A DNA stretch of 25,410 nucleotides from LSUCC0057 sp048549915 (GCA_048549915.1 JBLYYE010000001.1:1-25410); one strand, 5' to 3'. Shown: positions 7,909 to 16,432, numbered from the stretch's first letter. Numbers and translations: made by a program. Notes: generated by a model from the sequence alone, not told the origin.

Positions 7909-8851
7909 AGACCTCAGCGAGAATTTTGTCGGCGCCGGCGGCGAGTAGCTGGTCGCCTAACTCGCGACCTAATTGCTCGGCTTGCTCAACTGGACTAGCG
8001 CCATAGACACGCAGAATAGTCTGGCCATCTAGCGAACCGACCAAGGCGCGCATTGTGAGGCTAGCGCCCTGTTCATCAAATTCTGCAAAACAAGCGATAG
8101 GCACCTGACAGCCGCCCTGTAGCCGATGGTTGAGCGCTCGCTCAGCAGTCACACAGTAGCTGGTTGGCTTATCGATAAGCGGTTGTAATAGCGCTACTGT
8201 GGCCGCATCATGGATGCGCGTTTCGATGCCTACCGCGCCCTGTCCCCCTGCGGGCAGAGAGAGCTCCGTGGGCAAAAACTGGACGATGCGCTCGGCGAAT
8301 TCTAATCGGATCAGACCAGCCGCCGCCAGAACTATGGCGTCGTACTCTCCGTTGTCGAGCTTAGCCAAGCGGGTATTGACGTTGCCGCGCAAACTTTTAA
8401 TCACCAAATTAGGATAGTGTTCCGCGAGCTGACACTGGCGGCGCAAGCTCGAGGTACCGACTACAGCGCCAGCGGGTAGTTGATCGAGATTATGATAGCG
8501 GTTGCTGACTAGCGCATCGCGCGGATCTTCCCGCTTGCAGATAGCGCTGAGCCCGAGCCCAGGCGGAAATTCCATTGGCACGTCTTTCATTGAGTGGACA
8601 GCAATATCGGCCTCACCGCTGAGCAGAGCCTGCTCCAACTCTTTGATAAATAGCCCCTTGCCGCCAATTTTAGCCAATGGCACATCGAGAATCTTATCTC
8701 CGCGAGTGCTCATTGGCAGCAGCTCGACAGTCAATCCCGGGTGTGCAGCGAGCAGCGCATCGCGAACATAATGAGCCTGCCATAGAGCCAGCGCGCTTTT
8801 GCGCGTGGCAATGGTCAAATGTTGTTTTTCAGCTGCAGGGTTTGCGCTCAT
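7895..8851 (-). CDS. hemC: Porphobilinogen deaminase (hydroxymethylbilane synthase)
   Basis: A 318-residue cytoplasmic enzyme that polymerises four porphobilinogens to hydroxymethylbilane. Visible signatures are TIATRKSALALWQA near the N-terminus, GGKGLFIKELE, the catalytic-Asp loop VHSMKDVP (Asp90), GTSSLRRQCQL, and the cofactor-attachment loop LQGGCQVPIA. In that loop Cys248 should carry the dipyrromethane group. The length is typical (E. coli 313). It is the first gene of the four-gene minus-strand heme operon and has its own promoter about 50-75 bases upstream. argH is divergent. Confidence 0.97.
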   Translation of the reverse strand: MSANPAAEKQHLTIATRKSALALWQAHYVRDALLAAHPGLTVELLPMSTRGDKILDVPLAKIGGKGLFIKELEQALLSGEADIAVHSMKDVPMEFPPGLGLSAICKREDPRDALVSNRYHNLDQLPAGAVVGTSSLRRQCQLAEHYPNLVIKSLRGNVNTRLAKLDNGEYDAIVLAAAGLIRLEFAERIVQFLPTELSLPAGGQGAVGIETRIHDAATVALLQPLIDKPTSYCVTAERALNHRLQGGCQVPIACFAEFDEQGASLTMRALVGSLDGQTILRVYGASPVEQAEQLGRELGDQLLAAGADKILAEVYALG

Positions 8852-8898
8852 GCTGTGTATCTCGGCCGAATTGGGTGGGGTCTTAGTTTTAGGCAGTT

Positions 8899-8927
8899 AT
8901 TATTGCGCAATTCTGCGGCGCTGTCAG
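8899..8927 (-). promoter_or_regulatory. hemC promoter
   Basis: Read on the minus strand this is CTGACA, a 17-base spacer, then AATAAT, which is five of six matches at each box with ideal spacing. The -35 is at plus-strand 8922-8927 and the -10 at 8899-8904. Initiation near 8892 would give a leader of about 40 bases before the hemC ATG. It is the strongest sigma-70-like match noted in this window. Confidence 0.7.
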
Positions 8928-8956
8928 ACCGTCTCACAGCAAAAGTGGGGATCGTT

Positions 8957-8980
8957 GCGACAATTGGCTATAATTGTCGC
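8957..8980. promoter_or_regulatory. Perfect 9-bp inverted repeat containing the argH -10 box
   Basis: GCGACAATT (8957-8965), six bases, then AATTGTCGC (8972-8980) is a perfect inverted repeat. A consensus TATAAT at 8969-8974 spans the centre and right arm. This is the only good -10 before argH, and the matching -35 (TGGGGA, 8946-8951, 17-base spacer) is poor. The geometry is that of an operator that would block RNA polymerase, or of an activator-dependent promoter. The binding protein is unknown. Confidence 0.55.
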
Positions 8981-9026
8981 CCATTAAAATTACAGTGCAG
9001 CCCAGCTGCCACGACATAGGCTCGAC

Positions 9027-10445
9027 ATGAACGACTCAACCTCCAACTCAACCGCGTCAAACACCAACAGCGCTTGGGGCGGCCGCTTCAGTGAAGCTGT
9101 CGATGCTTTTGTGGCGCGCTTCACCGCTTCGGTGAACTTTGACCAGCGCCTCTATCGCCAAGATATTCGCGGCTCGTTAGCCCACGCAAAAATGCTGGCT
9201 GAGGTCGGAGTACTCACCGCTACGGAGTGCGATCAAATCACTTCGGGGCTACTAGAAATTGAACAACAAATCGCCGCCGGTGACTTTGAATGGTCTGAAA
9301 CACTAGAAGATGTTCATATGAATATCGAGGCACGCCTGACCGATGCGATTGGCAGCGTTGGCAAAAAACTGCACACCGGGCGTTCGCGCAACGATCAGGT
9401 TGCCACCGATATCAAACTCTGGCTGCGCGACGAGATCGATCAAATTGCAGGGCTAATCACTCTCTTGCAAGCCGGTATTATCAAATTGGCGGAGAGCCAA
9501 GCCGAGACGATTATGCCTGGCTTCACCCACTTGCAGACTGCCCAGCCGGTGACGTTTGGCCACCACTTATTGGCGTGGAACGAAATGCTAGAGCGCGATT
9601 ACAGCCGCTTACAAGATTGCCGCAAGCGCCTCAACTTAAGCCCGCTGGGCGCCGCCGCACTGGCCGGGACGACCTATCCGATTGACCGTCATGCCACCGC
9701 CAGCACACTGGGCTTTGATGCGCCGACAGAGAACTCACTAGACTCGGTCAGCGACCGCGACTTTGCGATTGAATTCTGTTCTTTTGCCAGCCTGCTGTTG
9801 ACGCATATGTCGCGTATGTCTGAAGAGCTTATCCTGTGGGCCTCGGCACAGTTTCAATTTATCGATCTCCCCGATCGCTTCTGCACCGGCTCGTCGATCA
9901 TGCCGCAGAAAAAGAACCCCGACGTTCCTGAACTGGTGCGCGGCAAAACCGGGCGCGTCAATGGCCATTTGATCAGCCTGCTGACCTTAATGAAATCGCA
10001 ACCGCTGGCTTACAACAAAGACAACCAAGAAGACAAAGAGCCATTATTTGACAGCGTAGATACAGTGCGAGACTGTCTGCGTGCGTTTGCTGACATGATT
10101 CCCAATGTGGCTCCTAAAAAAGATCACATGTATGAAGCAGCTCGCCGCGGGTTTTCCACCGCAACAGACTTGGCTGATTACCTAGTGCGACGCGGCCTCG
10201 CCTTTCGCGACTCTCATGAAGTGGTCGGTCGCGCTGTCGCGTTTGGTGTTGAGCAGCAGCGCGATCTCTCCGAGTTTACGCTGGCAGAGCTACAGCAGTT
10301 TAGCGACGCCATAGAGGGGGATGTCTTTGACGTATTGACCTTAGAGGGCTCGGTTGCCGCACGCGACCATATTGGTGGCACGGCACCTAAACAAGTGCGC
10401 AGTGCCGCACAGCGCGCACTGGAAAAACTGCAATTGCGCGCCTAA
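9027..10445 (+). CDS. argH: Argininosuccinate lyase
   Basis: A 472-residue enzyme that splits argininosuccinate into arginine and fumarate, the last step of arginine synthesis. It is a homotetramer of the fumarase/aspartase superfamily. The visible regions are WGGRF, the HTGRSRNDQVATD loop (from His116), PGFTHLQTAQP containing the catalytic His168, and the mobile signature loop GSSIMPQKKNPD (288-299), whose serine is the catalytic base. About 12 Ser/Asn/Thr-rich residues precede the conserved core. The gene is divergent from hemC, an arrangement shared with Pseudomonas. The stop lies three bases from the convergent cyaY stop. Confidence 0.97.
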   Translation: MNDSTSNSTASNTNSAWGGRFSEAVDAFVARFTASVNFDQRLYRQDIRGSLAHAKMLAEVGVLTATECDQITSGLLEIEQQIAAGDFEWSETLEDVHMNIEARLTDAIGSVGKKLHTGRSRNDQVATDIKLWLRDEIDQIAGLITLLQAGIIKLAESQAETIMPGFTHLQTAQPVTFGHHLLAWNEMLERDYSRLQDCRKRLNLSPLGAAALAGTTYPIDRHATASTLGFDAPTENSLDSVSDRDFAIEFCSFASLLLTHMSRMSEELILWASAQFQFIDLPDRFCTGSSIMPQKKNPDVPELVRGKTGRVNGHLISLLTLMKSQPLAYNKDNQEDKEPLFDSVDTVRDCLRAFADMIPNVAPKKDHMYEAARRGFSTATDLADYLVRRGLAFRDSHEVVGRAVAFGVEQQRDLSEFTLAELQQFSDAIEGDVFDVLTLEGSVAARDHIGGTAPKQVRSAAQRALEKLQLRA

Positions 10446-10448
10446 TCG

Positions 10449-10763
10449 CTACAGCGGCAGTGCCTCTCCACCCTGCTCCTGCAGCGCGCGGTTGAGGCGC
10501 TCCAGCAGCGGCTCACCATCAACGGTGTTGCACCACACCCCCTCGCGTAGAGTGAAGTGCAAACCGCCCGCGCGTATCGCCAGCCAAACCTCTGCTACCG
10601 CCGCTTGCCGTGAGAGAATAATTTGGCTGCCGTTGGCCTCTACAGTTAGAGTCAACATACCGCCGCTGTTTTCGTAATCGATGTCGGCACCACTGTCATC
10701 AATCGCCTCTTCAATGGCTAACATCAGGGCATCGACTTCGGCGTGAAATTGCTTTTCGCTCAT
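10449..10763 (-). CDS. cyaY: Iron-donor protein CyaY (bacterial frataxin)
   Basis: A 104-residue cytoplasmic frataxin homologue that binds iron and modulates the IscS-based iron-sulfur cluster assembly machinery. The acidic first helix (FHAEVDALMLAIEEAIDDS) provides the iron-binding ridge. The strands carry the family pattern GGMLTLTVEANGSQIILSRQ, followed by EVWLAI..GGLHF with the conserved tryptophan. Length and spacing match E. coli CyaY (106 aa). GGTGGA about 10 bases upstream of the ATG is a usable ribosome site. It is divergent from lptM-lysA, the classical gammaproteobacterial arrangement. Confidence 0.95.
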   Translation of the reverse strand: MSEKQFHAEVDALMLAIEEAIDDSGADIDYENSGGMLTLTVEANGSQIILSRQAAVAEVWLAIRAGGLHFTLREGVWCNTVDGEPLLERLNRALQEQGGEALPL

Positions 10764-10793
10764 GGGGTTTTATTCCACCGGTTAAAGAGTGCC

Positions 10794-10822
10794 AGTATAA
10801 GTGTTTGAGTCCGCTCTGCCAC
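10794..10822 (-). promoter_or_regulatory. cyaY promoter
   Basis: On the minus strand GTGGCA (-35, plus-strand 10817-10822), a 17-base spacer and TATACT (-10, 10794-10799). It interlocks with the divergent lptM promoter at 10805-10834, so the two polymerases cannot occupy both sites at once. Confidence 0.6.
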
Positions 10823-10834
10823 TGCCGCTATACT
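10805..10834 (+). promoter_or_regulatory. Promoter of the lptM-lysA-dapF operon
   Basis: TTGAGT (10805-10810), an 18-base spacer and TATACT (10829-10834). Transcription would begin near 10841, about 28 bases before the lptM ATG. It overlaps the cyaY promoter on the other strand. Confidence 0.6.
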
Positions 10835-10868
10835 GCGTTACAACTATTATCAGCAGTGAATTTTCTCC

Positions 10869-11009
10869 ATGATCCAACTGATTTCTACCACTTTGACGGC
10901 ACTTCTACTGAGTTTTTTTGTCCTTGCCGGCACCGCCTGCGGCAATAAAGGCCCCCTCTACCTGCCGGACAATACGCCAACTCCCACAGAGCAGGAGCGC
11001 GGACAATGA
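10869..11009 (+). CDS. lptM: Small lipoprotein LptM (YifL family)
   Basis: A 46-residue protein. A hydrophobic N-terminal segment (ISTTLTALLLSFFVLAG) is followed by the diagnostic LptM motif CGNKGPLYLPD and a short polar tail. LptM/YifL is an outer-membrane lipoprotein that helps the LPS translocon LptD/LptE mature; that role is taken from the family. The lipid-anchor cysteine is Cys24. The residues before it are Gly-Thr-Ala rather than the usual Leu-(Ala/Ser)-(Gly/Ala), an atypical lipobox in an otherwise clear family member. The stop TGA (11007-11009) overlaps the lysA ATG (11006) as ATGA. The position between cyaY and lysA is conserved in gammaproteobacteria and supports the call. No clear ribosome site is seen. 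Confidence 0.85.
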   Translation: MIQLISTTLTALLLSFFVLAGTACGNKGPLYLPDNTPTPTEQERGQ

Positions 11010-12274
11010 GCGGGGTGCATAGCTTTGCTCATTTCAGCCGCCAGCAGGGTGAGCTGTTCATCGAGCAGCACAACCTTAACCAGATCGCCGATCAATATGG
11101 GACGCCCTGCTATGTCTACAGCAGCGCTGTACTAAAAGAGAATTTTGATGCCTATAGCCACGCGCTAAAAGGCCGCGAACACTTGGTCTGTTTCGCGGTG
11201 AAAGCGTGTTCCAATATCGCTATTTTACAGCTGTTGGCGCGCCGCGGAGCGGGCTTTGATATCGTCTCGGTAGGCGAGTTAGAACGAGTTTTGCTGGCCG
11301 GCGGCCAGCCTGAAAAAATTGTCTTCTCCGGCGTGGCTAAGACGGCCAGTGAAATGCGCAGGGCGCTGGAGGTCGGCATTCACTGCTTTAATGTCGAGTC
11401 TGCCGCTGAGCTTGAAGTCTTGGCCGATGTCGCCTCCTCCATGGGAGTCCGCGCGCCTATTTCGCTGCGCGTAAACCCCGATGTCGATGCCGGCACCCAC
11501 CCGTATATTTCGACGGGGCTGAAAGAGAATAAATTCGGCATAGCGATTGAGCACGCTCTAGATTTCTATCAGCGTGCAGCGCAATTACCCTCAATAGAGA
11601 TCAAAGGGGTCGACTGTCACATCGGCAGCCAGCTCACCGACGCAGCGCCGCTTCTCGACGCCCTAGACCGGTTGTTGGCACTGGTAGATCAGCTTGAAGA
11701 GCACGCTATCCCCCTCAGTCATATCGATTTAGGTGGGGGCTTGGGGGTGCGTTACTCCGATGAACAGCCACCCACCGCTGACGACTATTTAAGCCAAGTT
11801 TTGCAGCGGCTGGGCGACCGCACACAGTGCTTGGTCCTAGAGCCCGGACGCTCGATTGTTGCCAATAGCGCCGTGCTTCTCACTGAGACCATTTATCTCA
11901 AGCAGAGCGGTGAAAAACACTTTGCTATTGTCGATGCGGCTATGAACGATATGTTGCGTCCGTCGCTCTACCAAGCTTGGATGGCCCTAGAGAACTGCTC
12001 TGCTAGCACTGCCCAAGAGAAAACCTACGATGTGGTCGGCCCGGTCTGCGAAACAGGCGATTGGCTGGCCAAACAGCGGTCTCTGCGTCTGACCAGCGGA
12101 GACCGGCTGGCCTTGTTCTCAGCCGGCGCCTACGGTTTTACCATGGCCTCTAATTACAACAGCCGCACGCGTGCTGCAGAAATTTTAGTCGATGGTGATC
12201 GCTGCCATCTTATCCGCGAGCGCGAGACTCTTGCCGATTTGACTCGAGGTGAACACCTCTTGAACCCGGAGTAA
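11006..12274 (+). CDS. lysA: Diaminopimelate decarboxylase
   Basis: A 422-residue PLP enzyme of the alanine-racemase fold that decarboxylates meso-diaminopimelate to lysine. Lys66 in CFAVKACSN is the expected Schiff-base lysine. HIGSQLTD, the phosphate-binding IDLGGGLGVRY, LEPGRSIVANSA and the partner-subunit catalytic-cysteine motif GPVCETGDWLA are all in order. ATG 11006 has AGGAG eight bases upstream within lptM. dapF follows immediately, so the two sequential users of diaminopimelate are co-expressed. Confidence 0.97.
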   Translation: MSGVHSFAHFSRQQGELFIEQHNLNQIADQYGTPCYVYSSAVLKENFDAYSHALKGREHLVCFAVKACSNIAILQLLARRGAGFDIVSVGELERVLLAGGQPEKIVFSGVAKTASEMRRALEVGIHCFNVESAAELEVLADVASSMGVRAPISLRVNPDVDAGTHPYISTGLKENKFGIAIEHALDFYQRAAQLPSIEIKGVDCHIGSQLTDAAPLLDALDRLLALVDQLEEHAIPLSHIDLGGGLGVRYSDEQPPTADDYLSQVLQRLGDRTQCLVLEPGRSIVANSAVLLTETIYLKQSGEKHFAIVDAAMNDMLRPSLYQAWMALENCSASTAQEKTYDVVGPVCETGDWLAKQRSLRLTSGDRLALFSAGAYGFTMASNYNSRTRAAEILVDGDRCHLIRERETLADLTRGEHLLNPE

Positions 12275-12277
12275 ATG

Positions 12278-13105
12278 ATGCAGCTGCGCTTCAACAAAAT
12301 GCATGGGCTGGGCAATGATTTCGTGGTGTTTGATACCCTGACTCAGCATGTGCGGTTGTCGACTCGCTTAATTGCCCAGCTGGCTGATCGCAAACGCGGG
12401 GTGGGTTGCGACCAAGTATTGGTTATCGAACCGCCGACCGAGCCCGATATCGATTTTAACTACCGAATCTTCAATGCCGATGGCAGCGAAGTGCAGCAGT
12501 GCGGCAATGGTGCGCGCTGCTTTGCTCGCTACGTGCACGACCGGCAGTTAACCGGCAAGAACACTTTGCGGGTCAAAACCGTCAACCGCATTCTAACCCT
12601 AACACTAGAAAAAACCGGGTTAGTCACAGTAGATATGGGGGAGCCCCAATTCGCTCCCGAGAGCCTGCCCTTCATCGCGCAAACGGCACAGCGCTATTCA
12701 CTGCAATCTGATCTTGGCACTATCGAAATTGGTGCAGTATCGATGGGCAACCCTCATGCAGTAACACTCTGCGACGATATCGCCAACGCTGCTGTGGCAG
12801 ATTGGGGGCCGCGCATTGAGGCTCACGAGAGCTTTCCAGAAAAGGTTAACGCCGGTTTTATGCAAATTCTCAGCCGCAACGAGATCGCACTGCGAGTTTA
12901 CGAACGCGGCGTCGGTGAGACTGAAGCCTGTGGCTCAGGCGCGTGCGCTGCCGTGGCGGTGGGTATTGCTTGGGGGCTATTAGATGAGCGCGTGACGGTA
13001 AAATTGCACCGCGGCGAACTGACTATAAACTGGCGTGGACCGGGCCACCCACTGTTAATGACGGGGCCCGCAGAGAACGTCTACCAAGGGAGAATCCGTC
13101 TGTGA
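12278..13105 (+). CDS. dapF: Diaminopimelate epimerase
   Basis: A 275-residue cofactor-independent epimerase that converts LL- to meso-diaminopimelate for lysine and peptidoglycan. It has the N-terminal KMHGLGNDFVV, and the two catalytic cysteines lie in QQCGNGARC (Cys75) and EACGSGACAA (Cys218). Two adjacent ATGs exist (12275 and 12278). GGAG at 12268-12271 is three bases from the first and six from the second, and family proteins begin close to MQ, so 12278 is chosen. The stop overlaps the next GTG start as GTGA. Confidence 0.96.
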   Translation: MQLRFNKMHGLGNDFVVFDTLTQHVRLSTRLIAQLADRKRGVGCDQVLVIEPPTEPDIDFNYRIFNADGSEVQQCGNGARCFARYVHDRQLTGKNTLRVKTVNRILTLTLEKTGLVTVDMGEPQFAPESLPFIAQTAQRYSLQSDLGTIEIGAVSMGNPHAVTLCDDIANAAVADWGPRIEAHESFPEKVNAGFMQILSRNEIALRVYERGVGETEACGSGACAAVAVGIAWGLLDERVTVKLHRGELTINWRGPGHPLLMTGPAENVYQGRIRL

Positions 13106-13797
13106 GCGACAACTCTGAGAACTCTACAAGCGAAATTAACCTGGCACAGGTTCGCGCCTACTTGATCGAACACCCAGATTTTTTTAACGAAAACTTTGAT
13201 CTGCTCGAACGCTTGGCACTGCCCCATCAATCAGGTGGAGCAATCTCACTGGTAGAGCGCCAAGTAGGGGTGTTGCGCGAGCGCAATCAAGAGATGCGCG
13301 GCTCACTCAACGAGCTAATGACAATTGCTGGTGAGAACGATCGGCTTTTTACCAAGACCCGTCGCCTGACGTTGGAGTTACTCTCCGCGACGTCCTTGGC
13401 GAATCTGATCGAGAAGCTCTACGACAGCCTCGGTATGGATTTTAGATTGGAATTTTACAGCCTCACTTTCGTCGACGATGCCGCCAGTAGCGAAGGCACA
13501 CTGGCCAACCATATTGCTCGCGAGCAGCTTCACGGCCAGGTGGCGCGAGCGGTCGACTCTGGCCAGCCTGTGATCGGCCCTCTGCGCGCAGATGAGATGG
13601 GGCTGCTATTTGGGGCTTCTGGCGAACAAGTCGGTTCCGCCGCAGTATTGGCCATAGGCAGAGACAAGCCGCGAGCGATATTGGCGGTCGGCGATAGCGA
13701 TATCAATTACTACCAGAGCGATATGGGCACCCTATTTATTGCCCATATTGGCGATATGCTCGAGCGCCTACTGCCAGAGCTGACTGGCAGCGACTAA
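13102..13797 (+). CDS. DUF484 family protein
   Basis: A 231-residue protein of the DUF484 family, which has a GAF-like fold and no assigned biochemical role. The N-terminal VRAYLIEHPDFFNENFDLLE and the segment GGAISLVERQVGVLRERN are the family hallmark, followed by a coiled-coil-like helix (RQVGVLRERNQEMRGSLNEL). GTG 13102 overlaps the dapF stop and is preceded by AGGGAGA. In Pseudomonas and Cellvibrionales the gene usually sits between dapF and xerC. Here xerC is absent and the convergent rnr follows after 18 bases. Confidence 0.9.
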   Translation: MSDNSENSTSEINLAQVRAYLIEHPDFFNENFDLLERLALPHQSGGAISLVERQVGVLRERNQEMRGSLNELMTIAGENDRLFTKTRRLTLELLSATSLANLIEKLYDSLGMDFRLEFYSLTFVDDAASSEGTLANHIAREQLHGQVARAVDSGQPVIGPLRADEMGLLFGASGEQVGSAAVLAIGRDKPRAILAVGDSDINYYQSDMGTLFIAHIGDMLERLLPELTGSD

Positions 13798-13815
13798 CCG
13801 TCCTGCCCAGCTAGC

Positions 13816-16293
13816 TCACTTGGCGCGGCGGGGAGCGCGTTTTTTAGCGCTTTTCGGACTCTCCCCAGACTTGCCGCGGCCGCCGCTTGTAGAGCTGCGC
13901 TTCTTGGCCGGTTTGCCCGCCTTTTTAGTATCGCCACCGCGTCCGCCGCCGCGCTTGCTGCGGCCCTGTTCGTTGCGGGGCTTGTGTGGCTTCGCTTTGC
14001 CGGCCGGCATCGGCTCGCCGCTATCGACCAGTTCAAAGTCGACTTTGCGTTCATCTAAATCGACTCGAACCACTTTAACCCGCAAACTGTCACCGAGCCT
14101 GAACACTCGACCGCTGCGCTCACCGACCATACGGTGTTGTGCCTGCTCGTGGTAATAGTAATCTTTGGGTAAGCCGGTGACGTGGATCAACCCTTCTACA
14201 TAGAGATCGTTGAGCATCACAAACAAGCCGAAGCCCGTGACAGCACTGACAACACCGTCGAACTCATCGCCCACATGCTCTACTAAGTACTCACATTTCA
14301 GCCAATTTGAGACATCTCGAGTGGCCTCATCTGCCCGCCGCTCGGTAATCGAAATATGTTCGCCAATTTGATCTATGGGCCCATCGCCATACGGGTAGCT
14401 CACCGCCAGATCGACATACTTCTTACTGCTGAGCTTGAGCAGGTGCGCCACTTTGCGCTTGCTGCGCAGCAGCCCGCGGATAGCTCTGTGCACCATTAAA
14501 TCGGCGTAGCGACGAATCGGCGAGGTGAAATGGGTGTAGGCATCAAAAGCAAGGCCGAAGTGGCCGTCGTTGTCTCGCTGATACATCGCTTGGCGCATAG
14601 AGCGCAGCAATACCGTCTGTATCACGGCGGCATCGGTGCGCTTGGCGACACTTCTAAGCAGGCGCTGATAGTCTTCCGGTTGCGGATCATCGCTACCACT
14701 GAGCGCTAGACCTAACTCACCTAAAAACTCGCGCAGGGCGGTCAGTTTTTCTTCGCTGGGACCCAAATGCACACGGTATAGCGCAGGCAGTTTAGACTTG
14801 CTCAAAAACTCGGCGGCACAAACATTGGCGGCCAACATGCACTCTTCAATTAAACGGTGTGCATCGGTGCGTGCAACCGGAATAATCTGCGAAATTTTGC
14901 GCTGGGCATCAAATAAAATACGGGTCTCTTGGCTGTCAAAATCAATGGCGCCACGGTCATTGCGGCGCGCATGTAGCACTTGGTAGAGATCGTGCAAGGC
15001 ATCTAACTGGGGCAGTATGCTGGCAAATTGATGGCGGCTACTGGTGCCCTCCTCACCCTCCTCTTGCTCGATGTGGCGCTCGGCAATGACGCGCGCAACC
15101 TGAGTGTAAGTCAATCGAGCATGGCTGTGCATGACCCCTTCGTAAAATTGAAACTTACCTATCTCGCCGTCTTTGCCAACCTGCATTTCGCAGACCATAC
15201 ACAAGCGGTCTTGATGGGGGTTTAGCGAGCACAAACCGTTGGAGAGTTTCTCCGGTAACATCGGTACCACGTGATTGGGGAAATACACCGAGTTACCACG
15301 CTCATAGGCTTCAACATCGAGCGGCGAGTTGGGTAGGACATAGTGCGAGACATCGGCAATAGCGACAATTAAGCGCCAGCCACCGCGTTTTTTCGGCTCG
15401 CAATAAACTGCATCGTCAAAATCGCGCGCGTCCTCGCCGTCAATAGTGACCAGTGGCAGATCGCGCAGATCAACGCGTTCAACTTTATCCGCCTCCTCAA
15501 CGTGATCGGGGATCGCAGCAGTTTGAGCTTCGAGCTCGCGGTTCCATTGGTGCGGAATTTGAAAGTTGCGAATGGCTATTTCAATCTCTATACCTGGATC
15601 GAGGGGGTTGCCTAAAATTTCTATCACTGCCCCGGTGGGCAGCTGATTGCGCGAGGGCGGGGCAATGATATCCACCACGACAATCTGCCCGGGCTCGGCA
15701 CTACCAACAGCACTGGGTGCGACCATGATATCTTGCGAGATACGCGGGTTATCTGGACGCACAAAATAGATGCCGCTCTCAGCGAAAAAGCGACCGACTA
15801 TTTGCTGCACGCCGCGCTCAACCACGTCGACTATCACTCCTTCCGCACGGCCGCGGCGATCGTAACCGGCTAGACGTACCAGCACGGTATCGCCATCAAA
15901 AACCCGCTTCATTTGACGGCTAGAGAGATAGATATCATCGCCTCGGCGCTCTGGTGAGGTAACAAAACCGAAGCCTTCGGGGTGGCCAATAACGCGCCCT
16001 TTAACCAAGCTCAGCTCTTCGAGAGTACCGTAACCACCGCGGCGATTGCGCGCCACTTGACCATCGCGCTCCATAGCGCGCAGACGACGGTGAATGGCAT
16101 CGACCTGATCACCGCTGTCGAGCTCAAGTAGTTGGCATATTTCATCGGCATCAAGTGGGCCGTTGCTGTTGCGCAGCAAATCGAGAAGGTATTCTCGGCT
16201 CGGCACAGGGTTTTCGTAATTTTGTGCCTCGCGGGCAGCATGAAGATCCTTAGCGGGAAGTTTAACGCTAGGACTAGCAGTTTTTTTTACCAT
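13816..16293 (-). CDS. rnr: Ribonuclease R
   Basis: An 825-residue processive 3'-5' exoribonuclease of the RNB family that degrades structured RNA (rRNA and mRNA quality control, cold and stress adaptation). In order it has an N-terminal helix-turn-helix (about 34-90), two cold-shock domains (GFGFVTS near 107 onward), and the RNB domain with catalytic aspartates 285, 291, 293 and 294 in IDGEDARDFDDAV. The S1 domain carries GVVSAVTGFGLFVML, and a Lys/Arg/Gly-rich tail (last ~65 residues) completes it. The full architecture distinguishes it from RNase II. No clear ribosome site precedes the ATG. In many relatives rlmB follows rnr; here it does not. Confidence 0.96.
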   Translation of the reverse strand: MVKKTASPSVKLPAKDLHAAREAQNYENPVPSREYLLDLLRNSNGPLDADEICQLLELDSGDQVDAIHRRLRAMERDGQVARNRRGGYGTLEELSLVKGRVIGHPEGFGFVTSPERRGDDIYLSSRQMKRVFDGDTVLVRLAGYDRRGRAEGVIVDVVERGVQQIVGRFFAESGIYFVRPDNPRISQDIMVAPSAVGSAEPGQIVVVDIIAPPSRNQLPTGAVIEILGNPLDPGIEIEIAIRNFQIPHQWNRELEAQTAAIPDHVEEADKVERVDLRDLPLVTIDGEDARDFDDAVYCEPKKRGGWRLIVAIADVSHYVLPNSPLDVEAYERGNSVYFPNHVVPMLPEKLSNGLCSLNPHQDRLCMVCEMQVGKDGEIGKFQFYEGVMHSHARLTYTQVARVIAERHIEQEEGEEGTSSRHQFASILPQLDALHDLYQVLHARRNDRGAIDFDSQETRILFDAQRKISQIIPVARTDAHRLIEECMLAANVCAAEFLSKSKLPALYRVHLGPSEEKLTALREFLGELGLALSGSDDPQPEDYQRLLRSVAKRTDAAVIQTVLLRSMRQAMYQRDNDGHFGLAFDAYTHFTSPIRRYADLMVHRAIRGLLRSKRKVAHLLKLSSKKYVDLAVSYPYGDGPIDQIGEHISITERRADEATRDVSNWLKCEYLVEHVGDEFDGVVSAVTGFGLFVMLNDLYVEGLIHVTGLPKDYYYHEQAQHRMVGERSGRVFRLGDSLRVKVVRVDLDERKVDFELVDSGEPMPAGKAKPHKPRNEQGRSKRGGGRGGDTKKAGKPAKKRSSTSGGRGKSGESPKSAKKRAPRRAK
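13834..13854 (+). terminator. Weak candidate terminator for the lysA-dapF-DUF484 operon
   Basis: On the plus strand AGCGC (13834-13838), an 8-base loop and GCGCT (13847-13851) are followed by a short T run. It lies inside the 3' end of rnr, where the Lys/Arg-rich tail is encoded. The stem is only five pairs and the T run is short, so function is uncertain. Confidence 0.25.
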
Positions 16294-16342
16294 GAATAAC
16301 TCGGAGGACGTCTGCCCATAGTGATAACAAAAGGGATGTCAG

Positions 16343-16370
16343 CTTTTAATTAATAGAGCGGGGCTGACAA
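16343..16370 (-). promoter_or_regulatory. Candidate rnr promoter
   Basis: On the minus strand TTGTCA (-35, plus-strand 16365-16370), a 16-base spacer and TAAAAG (-10, 16343-16348). The palindrome TTACA-G-TGTAA (16376-16386) lies just upstream of the -35. The -35 is good and the -10 modest. The rest of the 139-base gap between rnr and the kinase gene shows no RNA gene or strong hairpin. Confidence 0.4.
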
Positions 16371-16432
16371 AGTGCTTACAGTGTAACACCTCACTCCGCC
16401 TAACGCGCCAAACCACGGCGTCTTGATCGCAA

